Numbered from the stretch's first letter, positions 33,685 to 43,882 are shown. The stretch: DNA of 64,000 bases from Cafeteria roenbergensis (GCA_008330645.1 VLTN01000002.1:930001-994000), one strand, 5' to 3'. The notes: a model not told the origin generated them from the sequence alone. Translations and numbers: made by a program.

Positions 33685-36651
33685 ATGGCGCTTGAGCCGG
33701 CCGACGCGCTCGGGCTGCTCTCCGCCAACGCGGCGACGGTGCGCGAGCTGTTTGACCGGCTAGCTGGGGCCTGGGACGTCGTTCCGGCAGGGGAGCACGG
33801 GCCTCAGCAGCGGGCGGTGCCTCTCTCGATGCTGTGCGCCTCGCTGAACGAGTTTGGCCTCGGCAGCGGATGGGGGAGCGGCCTCGCCCCGGCACTCGAC
33901 TTGGAGCGCCGGCTTAGGCCCGTCATAGGTGGAGCAGCCGGCGCTGTGACTTGGTCACAGTTTCAAAGCGCCATTCGAGAGGCAGTCGAGGAGCAGCGGC
34001 GCCGTAACTTGCGGAACGCGCGCGGCCCGCGCAAGAAGGAGAAGTGGAGCGAGGGAAAAGGAGGAGCCACGCCCAGGGGCTGGAGGTGGAGGCCTCCGCA
34101 GGCCATCGAGACAGAGCTCGGAGCGGACGACGAGCAGGCGAGGCCACGCCCCATCCGCGACTTGGGCCCGGCCGCAGGTGTGGTTCGCGAGGGCGGCCTT
34201 GTTGTTGCGATGAGCCCTGTACGCGCACCCGAGCCCGGGCGCCCGTGGGGACAAATGACGCACATTCCCGACGAGAGGCAGGCGCATCGGAAAGGGGGCG
34301 GCAGCGCCTCCGGTGCAGCGGGAACAGCAGCCGCACAAGGGGCCTGTCGCCGTGCCGGCTCTCAAGCTGCGAGTCATGGCGTGGGCAGGGGCAGGGGCAG
34401 GGGCAGGGGCAAGGGAGGAGGCAGGGGCAGGGGCAGAAGTAGGGGCACGGGCCGGGGCAGGGGCCGGGGCCGGGCTGGCGAGCGGGACCCGCCCACGGCT
34501 CGGCCGGCGCGGGCCTCCGCGGCTGCTCATGCGTCCCCCAACGCAGAGCCGCCCTCCGACGCCGCTGCGGTGGGACCAGTCCCGCCGTCGCAGAGCGCGT
34601 CTCCGGTCGACTCCTTGCTTCGGTGGGACAGCGACGGGACCCTGCGCGTGGGAGAGACACTGTCTGGGGCTGATGCCTTTGACTTGTTGGACGGCCAGGG
34701 CTGGCCGGCCGCGGTCCCATCGCACGGGAAGGTCCCCCGTGAGCGCGACGTCTCGGGAGGTGGAAGAGACGACTCTGCTCTCGCTCCGCGGAACGTGGCC
34801 GCTGCTCGCCCGCCGATGGGCAGGGCAGACGCGGTCGGTGGTCAGGCGGCGTTGCAGACGGGCGACGGCGGACGCAGCCCCGTCGGCCGACATCCGGCGG
34901 AGGTGTTTGCGGAGTTCGCTGAGGTCCCTGGTGCGCTGGCGGAGTACCTTCGCGCAGCTTCCCCGCTGCCTGCCGGCTCCCGTGAAGGGCCAGGCTCGCC
35001 TCCCGGCCTGTTGTCCTCGCGCGCGGACGACGCCGCCGCCGTGGACTCGATATCGGACGTGCTGCTGCGCCACACGCTGGGGCTTCGAATTTTGTTTCGT
35101 CTTTACGATGCCACTCCGGCCACAACCCTGCCGGCGGAAGCTGCGGGGCGACGGGCGCGCCGAAGCGGAATCGCGAGGAGCGGGTGGCTGGACCTCTGTG
35201 CTGATATTGGCCTTCTGGGAATCGGGAACCTCGATCGATCACAGGCGTTGGCGCTGCACGAGTGGCACGCCCGCGGAGGTCGGCACGTGCCGCTGGAGTT
35301 CGGGCAGTTCTGCGAGTGCTTCGCGCAAGCTTGCGTCGTGGCCTTTGCAAGTGCGGCCAAGGTCCCCAGCACGGCCGTGGCGCGGCAACGGGGAACCACA
35401 CCGGGCTTGCCGGCCCCGGACCCGAGCGGCGTGGTTGCGGCTGCATTGCGCGCAACGACCCTCGACCGGCCCAACGGCTTGCGGCGTCGGCTGGCTCAGT
35501 GGCGCATCCCTCGCGACACTCGCGGGCTCGCAGCGGGGCCACCGCCCGAGGACGCTCCAAGCGGCGGGGCCCTTGAGTCGCCTCCAGCTGGGAAGCAGTT
35601 CGTTACGGCACGTCGCTCAAGCGGCTTCTCGGGTGGAGGCCGACGCAACGGGGCCGTCGCTGCGTCGCGAGACAACCGGTCGTCTCTCGAGCCCGTGCCC
35701 GACGCTAGGGGGCCGGCCGGCATGCGGGTCGACAAGATCGACTCAGCCAGGCGGCAGCTGCCGTTCGGCAACGCGCCCGGTGGACCTGCCGTGGGCAGCC
35801 CGGCCGATGGCGGGGTCGGCCGGCCCAGCAAGGGGACTTCGCGTGCCCCAGCGTCAGGAACGCCTGGGTGGAGCGGGGCAGCACCTGCCGGAGGGCATAG
35901 CTCCACGCCCGCTCGTTTGGAGGGCGGGAAGAGCAGCATGGCCAGCCCGGGCACTGGGGCGGCGTTGTCGACGTCAAGTGCTGTGATGACCGGGATGGTT
36001 TACGCCCCAATCGCCAGGCCCGACGTTCCAGCGGCGCCCGCGGGCTCTGAGCGGGATCAGCTAGAGAGCGAGAGCTTGGAGCGGAGCGGGCACTCGCACT
36101 CCGGCAGCTGGGCCTCGCCAGTGCTGCTCCAGTCCCCGGCCCACGCGGCGGCGTGGCGAGTGCCTGGGGTGCGCCGCTACGCGTCAAACGAGGGCCACAC
36201 CGCCAGCAACGCCAAGGACCCGGAGCGCAGCAGCCGCGGCGCGCGCGTCGAGGCAGCCTCGGGCCAGCCTTGCGACCGCGCACCCTCGAACTCTCGGGCG
36301 CTCGGGCGCGCGCGGGCGGGAAGGTTGCCAGGCCATCGAGCGCCGCGCACGTTGGACTCGTCTGGCCAGCGCCCCGGCCCCAACCCAACGCAAGCGGCGA
36401 GGCGAGGCGCCGGGAGTGGCCGCGTGGCGGCAAGAGGGGCACGCTCCTTCGCCCGGGCGCCCCCTGCCGCCGATGCCGGGCGGCGGAGGGGGGCTGTGGG
36501 GCGCGCGTCGGGGCACGTTCAGCCTCGTGGAGCATGGAACCGCCCGCCTGCGCAGCCCCGGCGCGTGCTTCTTGGGGACGAGACTCCCGGCTACGCGAGT
36601 GCCTTCGCGGCAGCTCGCGCAAGGAACGCACCGGAGCGGCCCGCCGAGTGA
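33685..36651 (+). CDS. EF-hand-like/disordered protein with RG-rich tract, 988 aa
   Basis: A single-exon frame from ATG 33685. Two structured parts resemble paired helix-loop-helix (EF-hand-like) units that lack clear canonical calcium loops: residues about 1-115 (DALGLLSANAATVRELFDRL, ending AVTWSQFQSAIREAVEEQ) and about 455-560 (VLLRHTLGLRILFRLYD, SGWLDLCADIGLLGIG, LEFGQFCECFAQACVVAF). The phrase xLEFGQFCEC is a typical EF-hand exit helix. Between them is a GRGRGRGK/RGRGRGR tract (34381-34480), which usually binds RNA or is arginine-methylated. The rest is Pro/Ser/Ala/Arg-rich and probably disordered. Function unknown. It converges with CSN4 with only 137 bp between stops. Confidence 0.6.
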   Translation: MALEPADALGLLSANAATVRELFDRLAGAWDVVPAGEHGPQQRAVPLSMLCASLNEFGLGSGWGSGLAPALDLERRLRPVIGGAAGAVTWSQFQSAIREAVEEQRRRNLRNARGPRKKEKWSEGKGGATPRGWRWRPPQAIETELGADDEQARPRPIRDLGPAAGVVREGGLVVAMSPVRAPEPGRPWGQMTHIPDERQAHRKGGGSASGAAGTAAAQGACRRAGSQAASHGVGRGRGRGRGKGGGRGRGRSRGTGRGRGRGRAGERDPPTARPARASAAAHASPNAEPPSDAAAVGPVPPSQSASPVDSLLRWDSDGTLRVGETLSGADAFDLLDGQGWPAAVPSHGKVPRERDVSGGGRDDSALAPRNVAAARPPMGRADAVGGQAALQTGDGGRSPVGRHPAEVFAEFAEVPGALAEYLRAASPLPAGSREGPGSPPGLLSSRADDAAAVDSISDVLLRHTLGLRILFRLYDATPATTLPAEAAGRRARRSGIARSGWLDLCADIGLLGIGNLDRSQALALHEWHARGGRHVPLEFGQFCECFAQACVVAFASAAKVPSTAVARQRGTTPGLPAPDPSGVVAAALRATTLDRPNGLRRRLAQWRIPRDTRGLAAGPPPEDAPSGGALESPPAGKQFVTARRSSGFSGGGRRNGAVAASRDNRSSLEPVPDARGPAGMRVDKIDSARRQLPFGNAPGGPAVGSPADGGVGRPSKGTSRAPASGTPGWSGAAPAGGHSSTPARLEGGKSSMASPGTGAALSTSSAVMTGMVYAPIARPDVPAAPAGSERDQLESESLERSGHSHSGSWASPVLLQSPAHAAAWRVPGVRRYASNEGHTASNAKDPERSSRGARVEAASGQPCDRAPSNSRALGRARAGRLPGHRAPRTLDSSGQRPGPNPTQAARRGAGSGRVAARGARSFARAPPAADAGRRRGAVGRASGHVQPRGAWNRPPAQPRRVLLGDETPGYASAFAAARARNAPERPAE
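34378..34480 (+). repeat. GGGGCA-type minisatellite inside a coding frame
   Basis: Imperfect six-base units (GGGGCA, with GGGCCG and GGGGCC variants) run for about 100 bases. They stay in frame and encode alternating Gly-Arg. A length change in multiples of six would preserve the frame. Confidence 0.8.
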
Positions 36652-36788
36652 GGCGCTCGCACGAGAGCGCGTGGGCGTCGCTTCCGGAGTTCGAAGGGGC
36701 ACGGGCTCGGCAAACGCAGCGCGCTCCGCTCGCAAAATTGGCTGCCCACCGGGCGAGAGCGCACGCACACGCAGCAAGCACACGCTAG

Positions 36789-38293
36789 CTAGCAGTCGAC
36801 AAGGTGGGGATGGGCAGTGGAGATGGCGTCGACGGCAGTGGTCAGCGCGCCGAAGAGGTCCGCCAGCGATGTGTCCCAGGCCGAGAGCTCGTCGGCGGTG
36901 CCGGTTCCGAACTCCAGCACTCCCTGCACCTGATCGATCGTGGCCTGCAGGCGGCCTTCCTCCACCATGCGCGCGGCATACTTCTCGGCCGCGGCGGCGT
37001 CGACCTCCAGTAGGTCGCCCAGGGAGGAGAAGGAGATGGCCGTGAAGACGAGCGACGCTGCAAGCACGTTGTGCTCCCTGACCGCGCGGTCGAACACGGT
37101 GGAGCCGTCGCCCACGGAGGCGAGGTGGTGCGGGCGAAGCGTGGCGCGGAACTCATCGGCTTCCTCCTTGCGCACGAGCTGCTGCCTGCACATCTTCTCG
37201 AGCATCACGAAGGACGGCAGGTCGGCTGCGCGCGGGTCGCGGTAGATCTTGTTGAGGATGCGCTGCCGCTGCGGGCCCGCACGGTCCAGGATGGCACAGA
37301 CGGCAGCGCGATCCAGAAACACCTCCAGCTCTGCCTGCTTGACGTCCCCCTCGAGCTGGCTGAGGCTCGAGTACGTCGCCGCTGCCTGCTTGTAGTTACG
37401 CTGCAGGTCCGCCACCTGCGCGCGGCAGGCCCTGTAGCGCAGCTGGGTTGCCTTGTCGACGGCGTCCTCGTCAGCCATGAGCTCGGCCACCTGGCGCAGC
37501 GCCATCTCGGCCGCGCCTGCGTTGTCGGCCATGAGGAACGCCTGCGCGATCTCCGCGAATGTGGCGGCACGCTGCGCCACTGGCACGGAGACGCACTTGC
37601 TGAGCACCGTTGCGGCTGGCTCAAAGTCCTCGTTGGCCGCGTACAGGTCAAACAGCGCCCGCCGCAGCGTGTAGTCGGCCACCGCCATGGCCTGCCCCTG
37701 CGGGCCCAGGACCTCCAGGAGCGCCTCCCCGATCGGGTCCAGGTCGTCGTAGTCCACCACGTGCTCCGCCACTTGCGATGCTAGGTACTCGCACACGGGG
37801 CGCGCGACGGTCCCCACGACAGTGTTCTCGATTGCTGCGGATGCAGGGCGGGCACGGTCGCGCGCAGGCAGTCGTCGGCGGCGCGCGAGCGACATTGCCG
37901 CAAGCGATGACTGTGCCGGAGAGCGCGCGCCTCCCTGGGGAGCGCGGCGCGAGGGAGGCGCGGCAACTGTGCTCGGGGGGCGAACCAGCTCCGCTGGGGC
38001 GCTCCAGTGCGCCGCGGGGCGCGCCGCGATCCGCTGCTCACCGTGTCGAGCAATGGCCAACAGGCGCGCCTTCTTGTCGCCAGAGCGAACTGCCGAGTCC
38101 ACAAGCTCCCGGTACTTGTCGACCTTGGAGACCTGGTCCTCGGCGGCCGCGGCCTGCGAGTCAGCGGGGGCGGGAGAGGCGTCGCCGCGCCAAGCGTGGA
38201 CCGAGCGCAAGCAAATCACTCCCGCGGCCAAGGGCTGCGGCGGCTAGGCACGCCGGCTGCTCTCACCGCGTCGAGCGCCGAAGCCAGAGCCAT
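36789..38293 (-). CDS. CSN4: COP9 signalosome subunit 4 (PCI domain), 394 aa
   Basis: CSN4 is a PCI-domain subunit of the COP9 signalosome, which removes Nedd8 from cullin ubiquitin ligases. Exons are 38293-38267 (27 bp), 38153-38042 and 37834-36789; the introns (113 and 207 bp) are GTGAG..GCAG. The spliced start is MALASALDA then AAAAEDQVSKVDKYRELVDSA. Removing intron 2 joins RLLAIARH to AIENTVVGTVARP, restoring the alignment with animal CSN4. The TPR-like helical repeats lead to a PCI/winged-helix part at residues about 287-356 (FDRAVREHNVLAASLVFTAI, LEVDAAAAEKYAARMVEEGR), closely matching the CSN4 signature. Length is close to the human 406 aa. The 207-bp intron is a multiple of three without stop. 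The gene is divergent from AP3B with 205 bp between starts. Confidence 0.93.
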
Positions 38294-38498
38294 CGCGCGT
38301 CCCGAGGAGCCGGCCCGTCGGACCGGAGTGGGGTCCGCGGGCCGCCGCGCGATTGGAGTCAGCTCCATTTCGCTTGCCGGAGCGTGGAATTTCGTCCCGC
38401 AGGGCGGCTCTGCCGGCCCGGGGCTCGCAGGCGGCGGGCGATCTCCGACGTCCCGGGCGCCAACTTGCACCCAGACTCGAGGGTCGGAGCCAGGCAAT
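38294..38498. promoter_or_regulatory. Putative bidirectional CSN4/AP3B promoter, 205 bp
   Basis: The ATGs of two well-identified genes, 38293 (-) and 38499 (+), lie 205 bp apart. The short distance leaves room for one shared promoter. No TATA box is seen. Confidence 0.45.
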
Positions 38499-41496
38499 AT
38501 GGCCGCGCTGGGACTCGGCGGCGATGGCAAGCTCTTCGAGGAGACCGTCAACGTGAGCGCGCAGCCGGGGCAGCCACAGGAAGCCGTGGCGGCGCGCGGA
38601 GGGCGTCGAGCGCGCGCCGGAGACGCTGCTTGCCGGCCGTGTCCAACTCGGACGCGAGCCATGCTTGCCCTGTGCCCCGCCCGCCCATTCCGCCCTCCCC
38701 CTTGTGGTCGCCGCTTGCACTGCAGAGCGATCGCATCAAGAAGCTCTTGGACCCGTCGCCGTCGGCGACGGCGGGGCTCAAAGAGAAGATCCAGGGAATG
38801 AAGCATCTCATCGCCGTGAGTTGGCCCACGCACACTCGCGGCGGGACGTGGCGGGCGAGCGCCCAGTACTGGGGCACCCGTGCCGTGGTCCTGCGCGCCT
38901 CCAAGCGCGGCTGGCGCGCGGCTTGTCGCGGAGGCTCCACGATTCCGTGCCGGAGCCGCGGCAGCTTCAATTTGCTCTTCGGGAGCCACTGCAGTCGCGC
39001 CCCGCGGGGCCCTTCCCCCGCCAAGCTGGCTGTCGCTAGTGGAGCGCCGTGGCTGTCGAGGCTGCGCGCGTGGCGGCGGCATGCTTGCGCGAGGGGGGGC
39101 TGCTTCCGCTTCGTTGTTCCCTGGAGCAACCGCCTCGCCCCGCGCCTGCTCTCTGCCTCTTCGTCCGCGACGCGCAGATGATGGCCAAAGGCCGCGACGT
39201 TTCCGAGTTCTACGCGGATGTTGTCCGCAACGTGGTGGTGAGTGTCGGCAGTGAACCGCCTCCCCGGGGCCCGCGGCGCAGTTGCAGCCTCGGCACACAC
39301 ACACAGTCTCGCCTGCCCTCCTGCACTTCTGCCCAAGGCCACCCCCCACCCCCCCCCCCCGTGCGCTTCCTCCCAAGCACCGCGCAGACCAAGGATGTGG
39401 AGCTGAAGAAGCTGGCGTACATGTTCCTGTCTCACTACGCCGACCACAGTGCCCAGTGCCGCGAGCTGGCGCTCATGGCGGTGGCATCGTACCAGAAGGA
39501 CATGGAGCAGCACAACGCGCTGGTCCGCGGCATGGCACTGCGCGTCCTCTGCAGCATCCGTGTGCGGGAGATCGTCCCCATCCAGCTGATCGGCGCCAAG
39601 AAGCTGATGCGCGACATGTCCCCGTACGTCCGCAAGGTGTGCACGCTGGCGCTCACCAAGATTTACTCGCTCGACCCGACCGTGAAGGAGGACCTGGTCG
39701 ACATCCTCGATGTGCTGCTCAACGACAAGGCAGTCGCTGTCCTGTCGTCAGCCATCGCGGCGTACAGCGACGTCTGCCCGGACCGCCCCGAGGTGCTCCA
39801 CCGCCACTACCGCAAGCTCTGCACCGTGGTGGCCGACCTCGACGAGTGGGCGCAAATCACCGCCCTGAACGTCCTCACGCGCTACGCGCGCACACAGTTC
39901 ACGGACCCTCGCCGCACGCTGAGCGACGCGGACAAGGCTGCCCTGGACGCCGCCCGCGCCGCCCGCTCCGCCAAGGCCAAGGCCAAGCCCGCACGCCGCG
40001 CCGGCTTCTACTCGGACGACGAGGACGAGACGGACAGCGCCCCGGAGGACTTTGCCGCCACCGTGGAGGACGACGCCTCGTCGCTGGACGCCGACCACGC
40101 GCTGCTCATCCGCGCGGCCATCCCCCTCCTCAAGTCCCGCAACGCCGGCGTGGTCCTCGCGGTGGCCGGTGTCTACCACTACCTCGCTCCGCGCTCGCGC
40201 GCGCACGCCGAGATGGTCGGCCGTGGCCTTGTGCGTGCCATGCGCGGCCACCGCGAGACGCAGTACATCGTGCTCACCAGCATCGTCAAGCTCGCCGGCG
40301 AGTACCCGGAGATGTTCAACCAGTTCTTGCAGGACTTTTACGTGGCGGCCAGCGAGCCCGCCTCGGTCAAGTTCATGAAGGTGGACGTGCTGGCCTCGCT
40401 CGCCTCTTCCACCAACGCGTCGCTCATCCTGCACGAGTTCACCCGCTACGTGCGCGACACAGACAAGGCCTTCGTCAGCCACTGCATCCGGGCGGTCTCC
40501 CGGGTGGCCGCGATTGTGCCCGATGCTGGCGGCCGCGTGCTGCGAGGCCTCATGGGCCTCGTCAAGACGGAGAACTCCGACGTCGTTGCCGAGTCAGTCG
40601 TTGCCATCCGCCAGCTGTTGCAGCAGGGCGGCGACCTGAACGAGTCCGTCGTGGTGGACCTTGCGCGCATGCTGCCCGGTATCTCCAACCCCACTGCCCG
40701 CGCCGCCATCGTCTGGATCGTGGGGGAGTTCCAGGACAAGGCCGGGATCGCGGCCATGGCTCCCGACACGCTTCGCATGCTGGCAAAGTCGTTCCGCGCC
40801 GAGGACAAGGAGGTGAAGAACCAGGTGCTCAACCTCGCCGTCAAGCTTTCCCTTCGCCAGCCCGAGTCCAAGCCAGTTGCGTTGCTTTGCCAGTACGTCC
40901 TGGAACTGTGCCGCTACGACCTCGACTACGACCTCCGCGACCGGGCTCGCCAGCTTCGCGCCCTCCTGGGCGCTGCCACCTCGGCGGACGGCGCAGCTGC
41001 CGCGTCGGGCGGCAAGGCACGTGCCGCCGCTGTTGTGCTTGTGGCCAAGCCCGCCCCTCAGATGCAGCGCGCTTCGACTGGGGCAGGGTCGACCGACCAC
41101 CAGTTCGGCTCCTTGTCGTTCATGGTCGGCCACACCGCCGCGGGCTACAGCCCCATCGTTGACTGGGCGCTGGAGGCGTCAAGCCCGGACACCCGGGACC
41201 CGTCCAAGCCCAGGCCCGTTCGAGCCCGGGCCAGCGCGACGATGGGACGCGCCGCCGAGTCGGGAAGCGATTCCAGCAGCAGCGAAGACTCCGACTCCGA
41301 CTCCGACTCCGACTCGGACTCGGACTCCGATTCGTCCGGCGGCGGTGCCTCCTCCAGCGAGGAGGGCTCCGAGTCGGACTCCGACAGCGACAGCGACGAT
41401 GACGCAAACGCGGGGGGCGCGTCCCGAGCTGCTGCACCAGGCGGCTCGGCTGCTGTGGACGGCGAGGACGACGAAAGCGAGTCGGAGAGCGACTGA
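38499..41496 (+). CDS. AP3B: AP-3 adaptor complex beta subunit, 770 aa
   Basis: AP-3 sorts cargo from endosomes or Golgi to lysosome-related compartments. Exons are 38499-38552, 38726-38815, 39178-39237 and 39388-41496, all joined at phase 0 with GTGAG..GCAG introns of 173, 362 and 150 bp. The spliced N-terminus is MAALGLGGDGKLFEETVN, then SDRIKKLLDPSPS, MMAKGRDVSEFYADVVRNVV and TKDVELKKLAYMFLSHYA. Adaptin signatures include RVLCSIRVREIVPIQLI, DMSPYVRKVCTLALTKIYSL, CPDRPEVLHRHYRKLC and EWAQITALNVLTRYARTQF; these distinguish beta-3 from beta-1/2. From about residue 690 an acidic Ser/Asp tract forms the hinge typical of AP-3 beta. No C-terminal ear follows: the protein stops at about 770 aa against about 1,090 in human. 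Intron 3 is a multiple of three with no stop. Confidence 0.92.
41275..41400 (+). repeat. Ser-Asp/Ser-Glu hexanucleotide repeat in AP3B hinge
   Basis: Tandem TCCGAC/TCGGAC-type units encode alternating Ser-Asp, then SEEGSESDSDSDSDDD. This is a coding low-complexity tract, a likely casein-kinase substrate in AP-3 hinges. Confidence 0.8.
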
Positions 41497-41772
41497 ACGC
41501 GTCCGTGGCGTGAGCGTGAGAGTTGCAGCCCTGCTTCTCCTGCCCCGCAACCGTGTTCTGTGCGTCGAGCAAGCCGGGCGCTGATCGCTTTGGCAGCAGG
41601 CCTCCCCGCTTCAGGGGGGCCCAACAACTATGTGCGTGGCGCTTTGTTTGCAGCATCTGCAAACAGCGCATGCTTCGGCCCGTCTGCCACACCCTTTCGC
41701 CCACACATGCAGCCTTCCCTCGCGAAGGCTCGATCGCGCACTGAAAGGCCTTCGCCCCGCGGCGAGTGAAGA

Positions 41773-42774
41773 TCAGACAGTGTACACCACGCTTTCATAA
41801 GACGGCACCTGCGGACACGTCGCTTGGGGCGAGGAGCGCCGAGAGAGGCGATCGGAACGAGCCGCCAAGCGCCGCTCTCCGCCCGACAAGCAATGGCGAG
41901 CAAGGACTCACACAGTACCGGAGATTGATGAAGGCGTCAGGTCCCCCGTGGAGCTCCAGAGTCTCAAGCGTTTCTTGCACCAAGTCGCCCATGCTTCGTC
42001 GGAACCGCTGGCCGTAGTCAATAGCATCGCCGAGGTCGTCTGCGGGGCGAGCCGGTGTTGGAAGGGAGCTGCGCGCACTGGATTGAGTGGTGGGGCACAT
42101 CTCCGTGTCACATCCAGCCGCCGCAGCTCCAACTGCTCACCATGCTTGCTCTTGAAAATACTAAGGACAGGCAGGAGTTGGCGATAAAACGGGACCAGTG
42201 CCTCCCCGACCAGGTCGCCACACGTCACCAGGCGCTGCATGACCAGCATCACGCGGCGGACGATCCCAGGGTCTCGCGTGGCCAGCGCCTCGCGCAATGG
42301 TTGCACAAGCTGTGGAACGACGGGCAATAGGCGGTCGCCGCCCACCGCGAGCAAGTCCTGCGTGCCAAATTGCGCAAGGCTCATGTACGGCTCCTCAACC
42401 TCGCGAAGTCCGCTGACGAAGACCGGCAGGAAGTGGTGCAAGTCGACCTTGTCCGCAGGCTTGGTCCAGTCCACTCGAATGCCGCTGCCAGTGTGCTTGA
42501 CCCTGATTGGCAAGTCGCCGCGCTCAAACAGCTTCCGGAAGAACGTGTTGGGCGGGTTGTACCGCTTGGTCGTAGCCTTGACACTCGGGCCAGCGACTGG
42601 CGGCGCGGCCGCGTGCAGGGGCTCAGCACGAGGCTTGCCGACCGTTCCGCCCATGCCGGTTCCGGCGCGCAAGCACTCTGCGAGCCAAGGGGCAGGGGAG
42701 GGAATCGGCCGGGAGCGCTGCGTTGCATTGACGCCCCAAAACGGCGCGGTTTGTTTACGATGGGCTCCTTTCAT
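41773..42774 (-). CDS. PACRG: Parkin co-regulated gene protein (PACRG), ciliary inner-junction protein, 265 aa
   Basis: PACRG sits at the inner junction of axonemal doublet microtubules. Exons are 42774-42141, 42039-41912 and 41808-41773; introns of 101 and 103 bp are GTGAG..GCAG. The conserved core is [58 protein letters not shown] and [19 protein letters not shown]. Exon 2 supplies [20 protein letters not shown] and [13 protein letters not shown]. The 12-codon last exon encodes [11 protein letters not shown], matching the family ending VPTYES. The first about 75 residues are not conserved, so the start at 42774 is the least certain point; the frame stays open further upstream. It converges with AP3B. 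Confidence 0.92.
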
Positions 42775-42829
42775 GGCTGGCTGGAGGCCCCGAGGCGGGC
42801 GAGGCCGCTGCGCGCGCCGTTTACCGGTT

Positions 42830-43168
42830 TCATCTTCGTTGTCGGCTGGCGCCGCCCCTGGCCTCGCCACGCTCACTCTTGGGCTCAGGTTTGGCTGTTT
42901 TCGTATGCTGAGAGAACGCCGCGGCGTCTGACGGACCCAGCTTGCGCGCCTCGTGCTCCCGGACACGCAAGCTCTTTGCTGGCCGGCTCGCATCGAACGC
43001 GCTGCCGGACTCCTTGTGGTGGCGCTCCTTTTGGGTGATTTTGTACGAGCTGTTCCTGGCAAACGCCAAGCCGTTGACGATGGTCTGCTTGGAAGTTCGA
43101 GCAGACCCCGCAGACGACGCGGCTGCAGCGGCCATGGCGGCTGCCTGTGGCGCGCAACTGGAAGACAT
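42830..43168 (-). CDS. Small basic hypothetical protein, about 112 aa
   Basis: ATG at 43168 (MSSSCAPQAAAMAAAAASS). An Ala-rich start is followed by a Lys/Arg/His-rich middle, KQTIVNGLAFARNSSYKITQ then KERHHKESGSAFDASRP and SLRVREHEARKLGPSDA, and a basic tail. The regular charged pattern suggests a real short protein, perhaps binding nucleic acid or microtubules, but I know no family. It lies between the stop of the LYR gene (43292) and the PACRG start (42774), all on one strand. A GTGAG..GCAG pair near its 3' end could give an alternative C-terminus, so its end is uncertain. Confidence 0.45.
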   Translation of the reverse strand: MSSSCAPQAAAMAAAAASSAGSARTSKQTIVNGLAFARNSSYKITQKERHHKESGSAFDASRPAKSLRVREHEARKLGPSDAAAFSQHTKTAKPEPKSERGEARGGASRQRR

Positions 43169-43291
43169 GTTTGTTCCATTCGGCGATTCAACTGACCCGT
43201 CGCCTCGGCAGAGCCACGCCCTGCCGATGGCATCATCGATGTTACGTACATTCAGCAAAACGTGGACACGCGATACTCCCCGCAGCGGTGG

Positions 43292-43882
43292 TCAGTGCCT
43301 CGCCGTGCCGCATCCAGTGCAATAGCGGCCCGTGGGCTCAAATCGAGTGCCACACTCTGGGCAGAAGCGCCACGCTGCCGACTCGACCGTTCCGCAGGGT
43401 GCTGGGGTCTGCGCCGGCGCTGCGTCATCGCTGCAGTGCGGGTCCGCCGCTTCAGCACCGCGCTGCGCTGCTGGCGCGGGTGGTGGACCAGCAAGCGGTG
43501 CCGAATGCTGGTTCTTTGCCTCCCGAGCCCTGTGATAAAAGTCCATCTCCTCCACCTCGCGCCACCCTTCGCTGCGGACACAGTCCCAGCGGTGGAATCC
43601 CAGAGCAACCGCAACAGAGCACTCGTGGACGAGTGGGCGGGCAAGGCACCGCACAACGTTGCAACGCAGGCAGACTGCTGGCGTTCGCGGCCGCTGCAGT
43701 CACACTCACGACAGCAGCGCGGCTGCTTGCTCCCTGGGCGCCGATCTGGCGTCTTCGAAGCGCAGTCGCGAGTAAATGGCCATCTCGGCCGCCTTTGACT
43801 CGCTGGGGCACTTGCGCGCCGATCGCAGGCAAGCCCTGTACAGACTGAGCGCTTCAGCCGACGGCCTGGTCGCTTTGCGCAT
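43292..43882 (-). CDS. LYR-motif protein fused to a C-terminal zinc ribbon, 150 aa
   Basis: Exons 43882-43710 and 43571-43292; the 138-bp intron is GTGAG..GCAG, phase 2. The spliced start is MRKATRPSAEALSLYRACLR; LYR followed by basic helices (SARKCPSESKAAEMAIYSRL, RFEDARSAP) and then LLSEGWREVEEMDFYHRA matches the three-helix Complex1_LYR fold. LYR proteins normally bind acyl carrier protein and assist Fe-S or respiratory-complex assembly in mitochondria. After a Pro/Ala/Gln linker comes CPECGTRFEPTGRYCTGCG, a CxxC..CxxC zinc ribbon that LYR proteins usually lack. No strong mitochondrial presequence is visible at this start. The fusion depends on the single intron, whose phase and borders fit. 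Confidence 0.72.

Noticed and set aside
34378-34480. The G-rich repeat considered as a regulatory G-quadruplex or non-coding satellite.
   Set aside because: It keeps the reading frame and encodes a regular Gly-Arg tract, so coding is the simpler explanation.
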